Origin: a virus
Length of the DNA: 34,371 nt
Reading direction: 5' to 3' (one strand)
IMG/VR virus record: IMGVR_UViG_3300033155_001697
Span: 1 to 34,371 of that record
Of the stretch, positions 6,329 to 14,807 are shown one piece after another. The notes under the pieces were generated by a model. That model was not told the DNA's origin and did no database searches. It saw nothing but the letters and a program-made list of their open reading frames with translations. How positions within the stretch are numbered: position 1 is the stretch's first letter; each line of letters begins with the position of its first letter. Both the position numbers and the translations under genes were made by a program.

Positions 6329-6627
6329 AGGGTCGAGAGATCGGGAACCTCGGGCTCCACATTGGCGTGGGCGGCGCACTGACCGCTCTCGTCATGTGGC
6401 ACGTCCTGCTCGTGAACCTGGTTGTGTTCGTGTTCGCGTTCCTGCGGGAGCAGGCGCAGCACCGGTACATCCTGACGAGGAGCAAGGGGTGGGCGCAGGG
6501 CGTCCACGCGGTCGAGAAGCGCGGCTTCTTCGACTTCAGCTGGCTGGGCTGGAAGCAGGTGCGGGAGATCCTGCAGTGGGAGCTGGGGTCGCTGGCCGTG
6601 TCGTTGCCGTGGTACTTCTTCGGCTAG
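6325..6627 (+). CDS. Two-segment membrane protein
   Basis: The 100-residue protein starts at GTG 6325 overlapping the previous stop (GTGA). A long hydrophobic stretch (IGVGGALTALVMWHV to VFVFAFLRE, about residues 13-41) could cross the membrane once or twice, followed by the polar segment REQAQHRYILTRSKGW and a final hydrophobic stretch near the C-terminus (GSLAVSLPWYFFG). It is the last gene of the plus-strand module, and its last four bases overlap the end of the opposing lipoprotein gene. No transcription terminator fits between the two convergent modules. It could be a holin-type protein or an envelope protein; I cannot tell. Confidence 0.6.
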   Translation: MKGREIGNLGLHIGVGGALTALVMWHVLLVNLVVFVFAFLREQAQHRYILTRSKGWAQGVHAVEKRGFFDFSWLGWKQVREILQWELGSLAVSLPWYFFG

Positions 6628-6941
6628 TCCGCCTCGCTCTCAGCGCCGATCGCGGCGTTGACCGACACACCGTAGGCCTCGAGATAGTCGATGCGATTGG
6701 CGAGCTCGGGAAAGCAAAAGGGGGCGCACTCTTCGTTCAGGCTGAAGATGTGCGCCTTCTGCTTTGCGACCGCCGCGTAGTTGACCCAGTCGCGCTTCTC
6801 GGTGAAGGCGTGGAACCCGCAGACGTCATTCGATGCGCAGGAACTCAGCATCGGAATCGCGATCACGGCCGCGATGCTCATCAAAACTTTTGTCCTGGCG
6901 GATCCGCGCGCCGCGCTCTGCTCGCAAGATTTCATTCGCAT
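6624..6941 (-). CDS. Outer-membrane lipoprotein, o-spanin-like (Rz1-like)
   Basis: The 105-residue protein starts at ATG 6941-6939 with GGGGAG seven bases upstream. It has a basic N-region, a hydrophobic segment (VLMSIAAVIAIPML) and the lipobox LSSC with Cys35. The residue after it is Ala, which favours sorting to the outer membrane. The mature part contains three more Cys residues (VCGF, ECAPFC). The gene starts inside the preceding membrane-protein gene in another frame, the classical Rz/Rz1 arrangement, and is the last gene of the lysis cassette. Spanin pairs fuse inner and outer membranes at lysis. The mature protein is not the usual proline-rich Rz1, so the spanin call rests on the arrangement and the lipobox. 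Confidence 0.55.
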   Translation of the reverse strand: MRMKSCEQSAARGSARTKVLMSIAAVIAIPMLSSCASNDVCGFHAFTEKRDWVNYAAVAKQKAHIFSLNEECAPFCFPELANRIDYLEAYGVSVNAAIGAESEAD

Positions 6942-7044
6942 GCTCGAGCTCCCCTGTCCGCTTTCGAGTGCGAGCGTACAACCCCCACCCGGCTGCCGCG
7001 AGTAGAGCGAGCAGCCCGATGGCGGTCATTCCCTCCCACCCCAT
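6826..7044 (-). CDS. Small inner-membrane protein, i-spanin-like (Rz-like)
   Basis: A 72-residue protein from ATG 7044 (TGATG overlap with the previous stop). It has one N-terminal transmembrane segment (MTAIGLLALLAAAGWGLYA), then a charged helical region with coiled-coil character (RKRTGELEHANEILRAERG) and a very polar tail. This single-pass plus helix layout fits an i-spanin, and the lipoprotein gene begins within it. It is short for an Rz protein (usually 100-150 residues), so the call is tentative. Confidence 0.45.
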   Translation of the reverse strand: MGWEGMTAIGLLALLAAAGWGLYARTRKRTGELEHANEILRAERGARIRQDKSFDEHRGRDRDSDAEFLRIE

Positions 7045-7217
7045 CAGTCTGTCGGTCCGCCGCGGAGGCCGATCTTGTTGACCCACTTCCACATGGTATC
7101 GGCCCACTTGTTGTCGGACGTGTTAGGCGTGATTCTGGCGATAGCCGAGAACAGCCCGAGCACTGCGAGCAGCACCGGGACGAGTAGCACCGGGTTCTGA
7201 ATGATCGTTTCCAGCAT
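7044..7217 (-). CDS. Small single-pass membrane protein of the lysis cassette
   Basis: A 57-residue protein starts at ATG 7217 behind GGGGGAGCC. Residues 7-24 (QNPVLLVPVLLAVLGLFSA) form a membrane segment, followed by a conserved-looking amphipathic tail DNKWADTMWKWVNKIGL. Similar small proteins sit beside endolysin genes in many phages and are candidates for holins. A longer in-frame reading from 7310 would lie in the endolysin gene and lacks a ribosome site. Confidence 0.55.
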   Translation of the reverse strand: MLETIIQNPVLLVPVLLAVLGLFSAIARITPNTSDNKWADTMWKWVNKIGLRGGPTD

Positions 7218-7225
7218 GGCTCCCC

Positions 7226-7666
7226 CTATTGGATTCGCTCGAAGTGTCCGAGGTCGAAAGGTTTGTTGATGTCGTGGAGATCTCGATCGCCATCCCAGTC
7301 GCCACCCCACTTGATCCGGATCCCCATCGACTCTGCGGCCATCATCATGTAGCCGGCCAGGTAGATGAATTCGTTCTCGTTATCCCAGCGGATGTGCGGC
7401 TTGTCGGGGAACCAGGGCGCGATGTCGATCGCGTTGGACATCGGTTCATCCGGCTGGCCCTGGTGCAAGATGCGGTGGTTGTGCTTCGAGGTGGGCCAGG
7501 GCGCGTTGCTGAACCCGTTCAGATAGGCCTCGGTCTGCGGCCCCTCGCCACGAAATCCCCAGATCACCGCGAAGTCATAGTAGGGGATCACCGAGTTGCA
7601 GATCTTCCGGAGATCCATGTGGCACGTCTCGAGTCGCTCGATTGATCGTCGTCCAAAGCTCGGCAT
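7226..7666 (-). CDS. Endolysin, M15 L-alanyl-D-glutamate peptidase type
   Basis: This 146-residue protein is a phage M15-family peptidase like the T5 endolysin. It opens with SFGRRSIERLETCHMDL, the usual family start, and has the zinc ligands in order: His62 in SKHN, Asp81 in AIDIAPW and His141 in LGHFE. IKWGGDWDGDRDLHD is the conserved Gly-Asp region before the last ligand. It cuts the stem peptide of peptidoglycan. There is no signal peptide, so it needs a holin to reach the cell wall. The start ATG overlaps the stop of the upstream gene (TAATG). Length and all motifs are as expected, so it looks active. Confidence 0.93.
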   Translation of the reverse strand: MPSFGRRSIERLETCHMDLRKICNSVIPYYDFAVIWGFRGEGPQTEAYLNGFSNAPWPTSKHNHRILHQGQPDEPMSNAIDIAPWFPDKPHIRWDNENEFIYLAGYMMMAAESMGIRIKWGGDWDGDRDLHDINKPFDLGHFERIQ

Positions 7667-8037
7667 TATTCCAGAGGCTCCATCTCGGTTGGCCGGACCT
7701 TCGGCGCTTCGATGCGCTCGTTGACGCCACTCAGCTCCAGCAGTTTGTTCATCTGCTTGACGATGAGCCCGGTCTGCGATTCCCCGATGCGCTGGTTCTC
7801 GTCGATCTTCCGCATGTTGCGGTCCATCTTCGTGATGTTCTCTTCGATCTGTGTGTCGCGGGCGTCTGTTTTGGTGTGCTCTTCTTCACTTGTCACCTGG
7901 GCGTAGCCGAGCCACGCCACGGTGCCGATGGTCGAGAGCGTGGAGAGGATGAAGAGCTTGCCGATCCAGCCCCAGTGAATGGGCAAGGCTACGTTCTCGA
8001 TGCAGTTGATATGCGGAAACGGCGGCTTGTCAGGCAT
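7666..8037 (-). CDS. Membrane protein with coiled-coil tail, lysis cassette
   Basis: A 123-residue protein from ATG 8037, with GGGGGACAGGA upstream. A short N-terminal region is followed by a membrane segment (WIGKLFILSTLSTIGTVAWLGY, about residues 25-46), then a long charged heptad-like helix (TQIEENITKMDRNMRKIDEN and beyond). It is the first gene of the lysis cassette and overlaps the endolysin gene by one base. The layout matches several phage holin-associated or i-spanin-like proteins; which of these it is cannot be told from sequence alone. Confidence 0.6.
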   Translation of the reverse strand: MPDKPPFPHINCIENVALPIHWGWIGKLFILSTLSTIGTVAWLGYAQVTSEEEHTKTDARDTQIEENITKMDRNMRKIDENQRIGESQTGLIVKQMNKLLELSGVNERIEAPKVRPTEMEPLE

Positions 8038-8150
8038 CGTCCTGTCCCCCGTTCTGGGGCAAGCATCCGGCTCCGGCACTTTCCAGTCTCCTAGCTATAT
8101 CCCCAGACATAGTTGGTCCTGTTTTTCAAGCCCGCAATTGGGCATTCGCC
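8038..8150. other. Non-coding gap between secreted-protein gene and lysis cassette
   Basis: No convincing gene is visible in these 113 bases. A small hairpin (GCCC 8130-8133, GGGC 8140-8143) follows the end of the 8151-8471 gene on the minus strand, but the bases after it (TTGAAAAAC) are not a U-tract, so it is at best a weak terminator. A lysis-gene promoter may be here; no clear one was found. Confidence 0.35.
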
Positions 8151-8471
8151 TTACTGTTCTTCAGGAAAGACCAAGTTGAAGTCGATCATATCCTGCTGGT
8201 GCTGGAATTTCGAGTCGATCATTCGTTGAGTTCCCGATGTGTTCCGCTTGAAGTTCCGCATGCCCTTCTTCGCGAATCGCTTCAGGCATCGCTTGTTGCC
8301 CCACGGATCATCAGGGTTCGTGCGAGTGAGCCGCAGCTCCTCGCAAAGCGTGTCGAAAAGGAACTGCTCGGGCGCGTCGAAAGTCACCGTCACATCGTCA
8401 GCCGATGCGGGGACCGAGAAGAAGAGTAGTGCCAAGGTGGCAACGATCAGCGCATAAAGATGGTTCGGCAT
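8151..8471 (-). CDS. Small secreted protein
   Basis: The 106-residue protein has a clear Sec signal peptide: a short N-region, a hydrophobic core ([15 protein letters not shown]) and the cleavage site ASA before DD. The mature part of about 80 residues has a beta-like start ([14 protein letters not shown]), two Cys (LCEEL, RCLKRF) that may form a disulfide, and a basic helical middle. I do not recognise a family. ATG 8471 has CGGAGG upstream and lies inside the end of the preceding Pro/Thr-rich gene. It is the third consecutive gene with a signal peptide at the fibre end of the late block. Confidence 0.65.
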   Translation of the reverse strand: MPNHLYALIVATLALLFFSVPASADDVTVTFDAPEQFLFDTLCEELRLTRTNPDDPWGNKRCLKRFAKKGMRNFKRNTSGTQRMIDSKFQHQQDMIDFNLVFPEEQ

Positions 8472-9505
8472 GGTGCGGGTCCTCCGGGTGTAGCGGTTGG
8501 CGTAGCGGTTGGCGTAGCAACTGGTGTCGAAGTCGGCGTGCCCGTGGGCGTCGCGGTCGGTGTGGATGTCGGCGTCGCAGTTGCAGTCGGTGTGCTCGTC
8601 GGAGTGCTGGTTGGTGTCGCAGTCGGCGTGGCAGTAGGCGTGGCGGTCGGCGTGGCCGTGGGCGTGGCAGTCGCGGTCGGCGTCGAAGTCGGCGTACTCG
8701 TTGGGGTACTCGTCGGCGTGCTGGTTGGTGTCGAGGTCGGCGTGGCAGTAGGTGTGGCAGTCGCGGTGGCCGTAGGCGTCGGCGGCACATCCGTGGGCGT
8801 TGCCGTCGGGGTTGAAGTCGGCGTGCTGGTGGCCGTGGCTGTCGGAGTCGGCGGTACGTCCGTGGGCGTCGCGGTCGGTGTTGCCGTCGGCGTGGCCGTG
8901 GCAGTCGGCGTCGAGCTCGGCGTTGAAGTCGGAGTGCTTGTCGCGGTAGCAGTCGCGGTGGGAGTCGGTGCCACCTCTGCCACCCGCCACTCTACGGCAT
9001 CGTAGGCGCAGGAATCTCGCTTGGTGGGCGCCCCGCCAGCCGGGAGGCACACGATCTCGACACACACATCGCCCGCTGCACTCACGCCGGTTGAAGTCCA
9101 GGCTTCGGTTAGCAGCACACCGCTCGTGCTGGTGATGTCCTGAGCTACGCCTGACTCGTGGAGATCAGCGCAGTTGGTCCCGTCCAAGATGTCGAGTCTC
9201 ACCTGTGCCTGCCCGGTCCCCCCGTGGCTCTCCTTCAAGTAGATTGCGAACACTTGCGCATCGGTCGTGTTGTCGAGCGCGGCGGTCGGGTCGGTCAGGT
9301 TCATGATGATGTGATGCGCGGAGTTGCTGGCGTTCGGATCGCACCAGTCACCACCAGGGGAATCAGGATCATCGTCCAGCGTGCCGTGTGCGGTCGAGGT
9401 GGTGCAGCTTCCATTCTCCGCAACGGTCGTGCCGTTGGGCTGCTGTTGAGAGTCAGCCAGGGCAGGCCCAGCCAGGACGATCAGCACCAGGGCGAGCCAC
9501 CTCAC
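8447..9505 (-). CDS. Secreted Pro/Thr-rich repeat protein
   Basis: The 352-residue protein starts at GTG 9505, overlapping the previous stop (GTGA). It has a signal peptide ([15 protein letters not shown], cleavage after ALA), a globular region of about 160 residues with six Cys (for example [24 protein letters not shown]), and then about 160 residues of [11 protein letters not shown] repeats ending in GGPAPC. Such Pro/Thr tracts are extended linkers or stalks in bacterial surface proteins and are often glycosylated. The globular part includes [14 protein letters not shown] and [10 protein letters not shown], possibly a beta-sandwich. It follows the fibre gene directly, so it may be a second fibre component or a surface-displayed protein. 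Repeat length is probably variable between relatives. Confidence 0.7.
   Translation of the reverse strand: MRWLALVLIVLAGPALADSQQQPNGTTVAENGSCTTSTAHGTLDDDPDSPGGDWCDPNASNSAHHIIMNLTDPTAALDNTTDAQVFAIYLKESHGGTGQAQVRLDILDGTNCADLHESGVAQDITSTSGVLLTEAWTSTGVSAAGDVCVEIVCLPAGGAPTKRDSCAYDAVEWRVAEVAPTPTATATATSTPTSTPSSTPTATATPTATPTATPTDVPPTPTATATSTPTSTPTATPTDVPPTPTATATATPTATPTSTPTSTPTSTPTSTPTSTPTATATPTATPTATPTATPTATPTSTPTSTPTATATPTSTPTATPTGTPTSTPVATPTATPTATPGGPAPCRTIFMR
8480..8975. repeat. Degenerate minisatellite coding the Pro/Thr tract
   Basis: On the plus strand the region is a chain of GTCGGCGTGGC-like 12- and 6-base units; on the coding strand it gives TPTA/TPTS repeats. Units differ at third codon positions and some larger blocks (around 8785-8890, with the VPPTPTATA segments) recur. 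Slippage or recombination could change its length. Confidence 0.9.
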
Positions 9506-12500
9506 AGGATCGCCTCGGGGTGGAAGCAGATCGAGACACGCTCTGCGGTGACGACGGTTCCGATGTCGAAGTCGAGCCGATCGCCTGCCGCCAGGGTTGC
9601 GCTATTGGCGAACGACGTGTCGGAGGTGCCGGTCGAGACGGCGCAGGAGATGTCGGAGCCGTTGATCCCGAGCGGTGTACCGTCGTCGATGTTGATGTCG
9701 AGGCCCACCGTGCCCGCGTCCGTTTCGCACCAGATCTCTTTAATCGTGACCGAATGTGTCGCACGCCAGATGCTCTCGAGCTGTTCCCCTGTGAGTGGCG
9801 CATACAGGACGGTGCAGACGGGAGGCATGTAGTTGAGGACGTAATCTTTGGCTATGTCGTCACTTGAAAAGACCGGCTCCGTTTCGGTGCCCACCTCTGC
9901 AATCCAATATTCTCCGTAGCCATCGAGCGTGAAGCCGCGCGCCCCCTTCTTCGCATACCAGAAGCCGCCATCCATGATGAGCGCACCGGCATCGGTGTTG
10001 AAGCCGAGGTACGTCACATCGACCGAGCCAAAGGTTAGCGGGCCAGCGCCGAAGCGGTCGAAGGTTATGGAGAACATCGTTCCTTCAGCGTAAATATCGC
10101 CAAGCACTTCAAGGTCATCTTGCACGCCGAGATCGGCTCCGGTTGCGGAGGTGTTGCAATCAATGTGCGTGAAGTTTTCGGAGCAGAGGATGTTGTCGCT
10201 GATGTTGTTCATCGTGGCAGCAGGGCCGATGACCATAGAGCGCGGGTTGTAGGTGGCCCGGTCAGCGCCTTCCGTTGGCATGACGAAGCGCGGGACACCG
10301 TTCGATCCCATGAACAGGAACTCTACGAAGGATGCTGGGGCCGTGGTGTTACGGAACATGAAGATGTCATCGGTTGCTACGCCTGCCCAGCTGGAGTCAG
10401 CCATGCCGATAGAAGCTGTGCCGAGTCGTAGCTGCCCACCAACGAGGTCGCCGATGATGGCATCGTAGGTGGGAGTTGGGTCCCATTGGCGGGTGCCCAC
10501 GTAGTCAAAGGTCTGGAGCCCGGTCCACGTGTGGTCAAACTCAATTCGCGCGAGCTGCCCTTCATTGTTCGCATCGTCGCTGAACATGGGCAGGTTGGGA
10601 GTGGCGGTCTTCGTCCAGAAGGTGCCGTACCCCGTGCCGTAGCCGAGGTTCGTGAGCATCTCTTCCATCGCGATGTCGCTGTCGATGACGACGTATCCGA
10701 GGTCAGAGAGGAAGTCGTACTGGGTTGGGATCGTTCCTTGCGTGCCGAAGCTCATGATCCCTGTGCCTGCGATTGCATAGAAGTCGGCAGCAACGTACAG
10801 ACCGAATGTTCCACGACCGAGAGGCGTGATCTCCCAACCAGACCCGTCCTGAATCCCCGTGAATGTGTTGGTTACGCGCGTGGCATAGTCTTGGTTGTGC
10901 TCGGTGCTGGTATTGAAGTAACCAATAAGCAGCCACGAACTCGTTGCGGCGTCGTAGATCCACTGTGTGATGTCTTCGTCATGCTGCGCGAGCAGTCCCG
11001 TACCGCAACTGATCGTTGCTGCACCACAGTCCCATGTCATCAAGTAATCGGCTCGCACCGTTATCATGGCACCGTCAATGCCACCGACAAGTGCCGTGAA
11101 GGTCACGCTGTTGTCGTCGTCAGTGACCCAATTCGTTGCACCACCTACGTCGGGCTCGGTGTCGCCATCAGCAAACACTGTCGGGGCTCCGTAGATCACG
11201 CCACCTTCAAGTGTCTGCGGTTCTGTGAAGGTGTTCTTGGTGGCGGTGCTGGCTTTGAGAGCGCCGCCGAGGTTGTTGTTCTCGAAGGCGATGAGGTGCC
11301 ACTCGTCGCTGACGCCGTTGTAGATCCACTGGCTTACGTCTTCGACCCCGGTAATGAGATCGGCTGTGCCGCATACGAGTTGGGGAGAGAGGGTGCAATC
11401 AAAGGTGAGGGTCTGCTCTTTCGTCACAACGATGATGAGCTGGCCGTCTACGCCGCCGTCGAAGTTTTCGATATACAACCCGCCGATCGGAGTGTCGGGA
11501 GCACTCGTTACGCCGTCGGCATCGCAGAAGGTGTCGGCAGATCCTACCCGCTGCGGAACTTGGGCTGGAACAGAGAGCGCGTCAAAGTCGCACAGTCCAT
11601 CATTACTACCGGAGCATTGTACGTCGCCATCGTTGCAAGGACCGCCAGAGCGCGAGTTGTAAATATCCACACAGTGCGAATCGTAGTTGTCCGTACACTC
11701 GTAGCTATAGAAGAACACGCCGTTTGATACGTTCGGTGTGTCGTCGTCCTCGATGAAATATTCAACCGAGCCTACGTCCACGTAGCCGTGGAATTTCGTG
11801 TCCTTGAGGTGTGTGATCCCGAACGATTGTGGGTCCACTTCTTGAAGGAACCGATTGCCGTAGCTCTGATCTTGGTCGGTGTAGCTGAGCAGGTTCCAGT
11901 AGGTCGATCCTGTCCCGTCGCGCTCGATACCCACCCACACCGCAATATCTCCAGCGCTTGTCGAGATGACGTTGGTTCCGCACTTCAGGTATCCCGCTGT
12001 GCAATCGTAATCGGTCTTGCCCATCGACCGGATGTAGAGGACGTGGCCGAACTCGTCGGCCTGAGCTCCGGACCACAGAAAGTTGGTAACCACCACTGGG
12101 TTCTCTGCGGTCTCGAAGAAGGTTCCGCCGTCTACGTCGGGGGTAGTGTCGCCCTCGAGGAACCGGATGATGGCGGTGTAGGTAGAAGGCGCCTCGCTCG
12201 AGCCTGGCCAGGCGTCGTAGAAGTCGAATGCCGTGGCCGTGAAGTTGAAGGCTGTCCATGTGCCTTTGTGATTCGTCGTGTCGCGGATGGTGACCTTGCG
12301 GCCGAATGTCCATGTGCCGCTTCCAGAGTACGTCCCGCCGGCGTTGGTGAATGTGAACGAGTCGTTGGACGTCGCGTTTGCCGCGTTGCATCCAGCCGAG
12401 CAGTCGTCGCCCATGAACGCATGCGTGAAGTCGAAGGTCGTTCCGCTCGCCGCCGTGATCGTGTGCGTCCCGTTGTAGTTCGTCGTGCCCGTGACTTCGA

Positions 12501-13716
12501 TCGACTCCCCGGCGATGAGGTAGTGCGTCGCCGATGTGGTGACCTGAACGTCCGATCCGTTCTGCAGGATGGACGACCAGGTGCTGCCCGGCGACACATT
12601 ATCGGAGGGGATGTACGCGCCGTTCTGGTCTCCACTCCCCTCGACGATGATCTCCTGGCCGGCGCTGTCCGTTGGCAGCTGGGCAGCGTGGGCGCAGACG
12701 TCGAGGCCGGCGCAGAGCCGGAAGGATGAGATGGCGACCTGCGAGCTCGTCAGCCCGTGCGTCTCTGCGGTTGTCGCCCGGATGATGTCGTTCGACGGCT
12801 CGGCAAACAGCGTGATGGAGTATGGGGTATCCGTAACCTGGAGCTGCCCGTTCACGATCACGTCGTCGGGAAATGTGTAGATGTCGTGGTGTGGGCTGCC
12901 GGCGTGATCGTTTGCAACCGTCGGGTCTCCGATGGTCCCGCCAAGCTCCCCATCGAGAGCTCGTCCCTCGAGGGTCTCAGGCGAGATCGTCATCTGGTTT
13001 TCCGTTCCAGCATCGACCTCCAGCTGCGTCGCCTTGCGCAATGTCCCGCGCTTCGTTTCGGTAGCGAGCTCGATCTTGGAACCGTCGATGTTGGCAGACG
13101 GGGCGACATCGCTGTTCATGATGCTCTGATAGATGTACTCAGGGAAGATCTCGCCAGCCGCGCCGCAGGCGATGATCGGCGACAAGGGACCGTCGCAGAG
13201 GGTCAGCTTGATGTCGTCCGAATCGAGGAAATCAGGGTCGGTGGCTTCAACCCCGTTCACCTTGATCGAACTCAGCCAAGGCCCAGGGAAAGTCGGCACC
13301 CATGCAGATCCGTCGAAGGTCTGGTTGTCGACGCCGTTGCACTGGACGGAAACCGTGCCGCCGCCGGACGACGACGTGATCCTGACCATTACCCAGTTGC
13401 GGGAGAAGTTGATCTCCCACGTTCCAGGATCCGATGTCGATACAACCTGGACGCACCGTGACGTGTCGGAGTCGCTCTCGTCGCAGTCGTACACCTGCAC
13501 GCCAGCAGGGCCTCCGGCGATGACCACCGTTGACCGTTCCACGCACGCAGAGATGTCCTGATGCGGGCTCGGCGAGTAGCCGTCGACCGTCCATGTGTAG
13601 GTGAAGGCCTGGTTGTAGAGCGCCTGGCCGTACTCGTCCGGAACTCCGTCGGCCCACGGCTGCGCGCTCGCTGGGAGCGCGAAGAGGATCGCGGCCAGCA
13701 GCAGCAGTCGACGCAT
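9502..13716 (-). CDS. Large fibre-like protein with signal peptide
   Basis: The 1404-residue protein begins with a textbook Sec signal peptide ([15 protein letters not shown], cleavage near residue 18). The rest is beta-rich. Residues about 300-510 hold repeats of the type ATTAETHGL / TSATHYL / [18 protein letters not shown]. Residues about 520-940 carry three longer repeats that begin DTTPDV, DDTPNV or DTEPDV and end with a Cys pair ([28 protein letters not shown]) and a W.Y....W.L strand. These resemble units of phage tail fibres. The last 110 residues ([17 protein letters not shown] to ICFHP) resemble a C-terminal beta-sandwich tip domain. It follows the tail-collar gene (TAATG overlap), the usual place for a receptor-binding protein. 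The signal peptide and many paired Cys are odd for a virion protein assembled in the cytoplasm. Confidence 0.75.
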   Translation of the reverse strand: MRRLLLLAAILFALPASAQPWADGVPDEYGQALYNQAFTYTWTVDGYSPSPHQDISACVERSTVVIAGGPAGVQVYDCDESDSDTSRCVQVVSTSDPGTWEINFSRNWVMVRITSSSGGGTVSVQCNGVDNQTFDGSAWVPTFPGPWLSSIKVNGVEATDPDFLDSDDIKLTLCDGPLSPIIACGAAGEIFPEYIYQSIMNSDVAPSANIDGSKIELATETKRGTLRKATQLEVDAGTENQMTISPETLEGRALDGELGGTIGDPTVANDHAGSPHHDIYTFPDDVIVNGQLQVTDTPYSITLFAEPSNDIIRATTAETHGLTSSQVAISSFRLCAGLDVCAHAAQLPTDSAGQEIIVEGSGDQNGAYIPSDNVSPGSTWSSILQNGSDVQVTTSATHYLIAGESIEVTGTTNYNGTHTITAASGTTFDFTHAFMGDDCSAGCNAANATSNDSFTFTNAGGTYSGSGTWTFGRKVTIRDTTNHKGTWTAFNFTATAFDFYDAWPGSSEAPSTYTAIIRFLEGDTTPDVDGGTFFETAENPVVVTNFLWSGAQADEFGHVLYIRSMGKTDYDCTAGYLKCGTNVISTSAGDIAVWVGIERDGTGSTYWNLLSYTDQDQSYGNRFLQEVDPQSFGITHLKDTKFHGYVDVGSVEYFIEDDDTPNVSNGVFFYSYECTDNYDSHCVDIYNSRSGGPCNDGDVQCSGSNDGLCDFDALSVPAQVPQRVGSADTFCDADGVTSAPDTPIGGLYIENFDGGVDGQLIIVVTKEQTLTFDCTLSPQLVCGTADLITGVEDVSQWIYNGVSDEWHLIAFENNNLGGALKASTATKNTFTEPQTLEGGVIYGAPTVFADGDTEPDVGGATNWVTDDDNSVTFTALVGGIDGAMITVRADYLMTWDCGAATISCGTGLLAQHDEDITQWIYDAATSSWLLIGYFNTSTEHNQDYATRVTNTFTGIQDGSGWEITPLGRGTFGLYVAADFYAIAGTGIMSFGTQGTIPTQYDFLSDLGYVVIDSDIAMEEMLTNLGYGTGYGTFWTKTATPNLPMFSDDANNEGQLARIEFDHTWTGLQTFDYVGTRQWDPTPTYDAIIGDLVGGQLRLGTASIGMADSSWAGVATDDIFMFRNTTAPASFVEFLFMGSNGVPRFVMPTEGADRATYNPRSMVIGPAATMNNISDNILCSENFTHIDCNTSATGADLGVQDDLEVLGDIYAEGTMFSITFDRFGAGPLTFGSVDVTYLGFNTDAGALIMDGGFWYAKKGARGFTLDGYGEYWIAEVGTETEPVFSSDDIAKDYVLNYMPPVCTVLYAPLTGEQLESIWRATHSVTIKEIWCETDAGTVGLDINIDDGTPLGINGSDISCAVSTGTSDTSFANSATLAAGDRLDFDIGTVVTAERVSICFHPEAIL

Positions 13717-14807
13717 TAGGCGACGCCAGTGTAGATGACGTATCCCATCACGATGTGCGGCTGGCGCAGGTCGAGCAGGTTGTTGGCCGCATCGCCCTGC
13801 GCGATGAAGTCGTGGTCATGGTCTCCAGCGGGCTGGACCAGATCCTCACTAGCAGGATCGGTCGGAGCGCCGACGCCCTGACCGTAGGAACTATTGACGC
13901 TGCCCTGTATGGTGGGGTTGTCCCCGTCAGCCGGGTGGACATGGGTTCCGCTCGTGACGTGTTCATGGTCATGAAGCGGCATCTCGGCCTCGAGAATCTC
14001 GTGAGTCTTCTCGCCGCCCCAGGCCTTGTCTCGCTTCTCCTCGATGTCGAGCCCGTTGGTGTAGTCGTAGTCGTCGTCCGGCTCCGATGCGACGCCGGCC
14101 GGGTGCGTGGCGTCATCCCAGAATCCGACAGGGACACGGCCCGCCATGTCCGGGACGCGCACGCTACCGATGGTCGGGAGACCGAGCGACGGGTGGTAGT
14201 CGTAGTGCCCGATTTGAGTGCCGAGCGGCGAGCCGAGCACCTCCGCCAGCACGGGGTAGTCAGCGATAAGCACCTCTTGGCCATTGCACTCGAGCCACCC
14301 CTCCGCGGCTGCTGCTGACTGCAGGCCCGCGGTCATCTTCATGTCGCCCACCGCCGGCTGGGAAGCGAACGCGCTCGGGTCGATCGACTTGGCGAAGTAG
14401 ACATCGGCGCCGTCGGTGTCCATCGTCGCCGGCACGTTGGTGCCGACGATTTCGACATCGGTGTGCGTCCCACCGAAGCTCGAGGACTTGACGGTGGCCT
14501 CCACTGCAGTGATGCCGTTGCGGAGCCGAACGCGCCGGCCCGTGGTGAAGTAGTCGGTCGCGTCGCAGTCCTGGACCTGGAAGGCGCTGGCGTTCAGCTG
14601 CACGACCGGCTTCGGGTTGCGAGTCGCGAGGTCCTCGGTGACCGACAGCCACTCGGGGTCGTCGTACCAGGTACGAATCACCGTCATGATCTCGCGGCCC
14701 CACCAGTTGATGTCTCCGCCGAACCATCCTTCCGGAGCTCCGTCAGGGACGGCGAAGCCGTTGGTGGAATGAGTGAGGGACCATTGTCCAAGAATAAGTG
14801 ACGGCAT
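13716..14807 (-). CDS. Tail collar-domain fibre protein
   Basis: The 363-residue protein has a phage tail collar domain: GWLECNGQEVLIADYPVL (about residues 170-187), RVPDMAGRVPVGF, then the histidine-rich MPLHDHEHVTSGTHVH and the end LRQPHIVMGYVIYTG. This pattern is typical of short tail fibres such as T4 gp12 and of microcystin-dependent-protein-like phage fibres, where the His residues can bind metal. The first 160 residues would attach to the virion (EWLSVTEDLATRN and a beta domain VRLRNGITAVEATV). The start ATG follows GGAGGCGAC and overlaps the previous stop (TGATG). Confidence 0.88.
   Translation of the reverse strand: MPSLILGQWSLTHSTNGFAVPDGAPEGWFGGDINWWGREIMTVIRTWYDDPEWLSVTEDLATRNPKPVVQLNASAFQVQDCDATDYFTTGRRVRLRNGITAVEATVKSSSFGGTHTDVEIVGTNVPATMDTDGADVYFAKSIDPSAFASQPAVGDMKMTAGLQSAAAAEGWLECNGQEVLIADYPVLAEVLGSPLGTQIGHYDYHPSLGLPTIGSVRVPDMAGRVPVGFWDDATHPAGVASEPDDDYDYTNGLDIEEKRDKAWGGEKTHEILEAEMPLHDHEHVTSGTHVHPADGDNPTIQGSVNSSYGQGVGAPTDPASEDLVQPAGDHDHDFIAQGDAANNLLDLRQPHIVMGYVIYTGVA

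Noticed and set aside
8130-8143. Intrinsic terminator after the small secreted-protein gene.
   Set aside because: The stem is only four base pairs and is followed by TTGAAAAAC, not a T-run.
8480-8975. CRISPR-like repeat array.
   Set aside because: Units are short, adjacent and degenerate, with no unique spacers, and they code for protein.
8460-9005. Plus-strand frame coding a Val/Gly/Ala repeat (VGVAVGVAV).
   Set aside because: It is the complement of the Pro/Thr minisatellite; the minus frame has a signal peptide, a globular domain and gene junctions.
10486-11727. Long plus-strand frame (413 codons) opposite the fibre gene.
   Set aside because: Composition is typical of an antisense shadow in high-GC DNA; no ribosome site, and the minus-strand fibre gene is clear.
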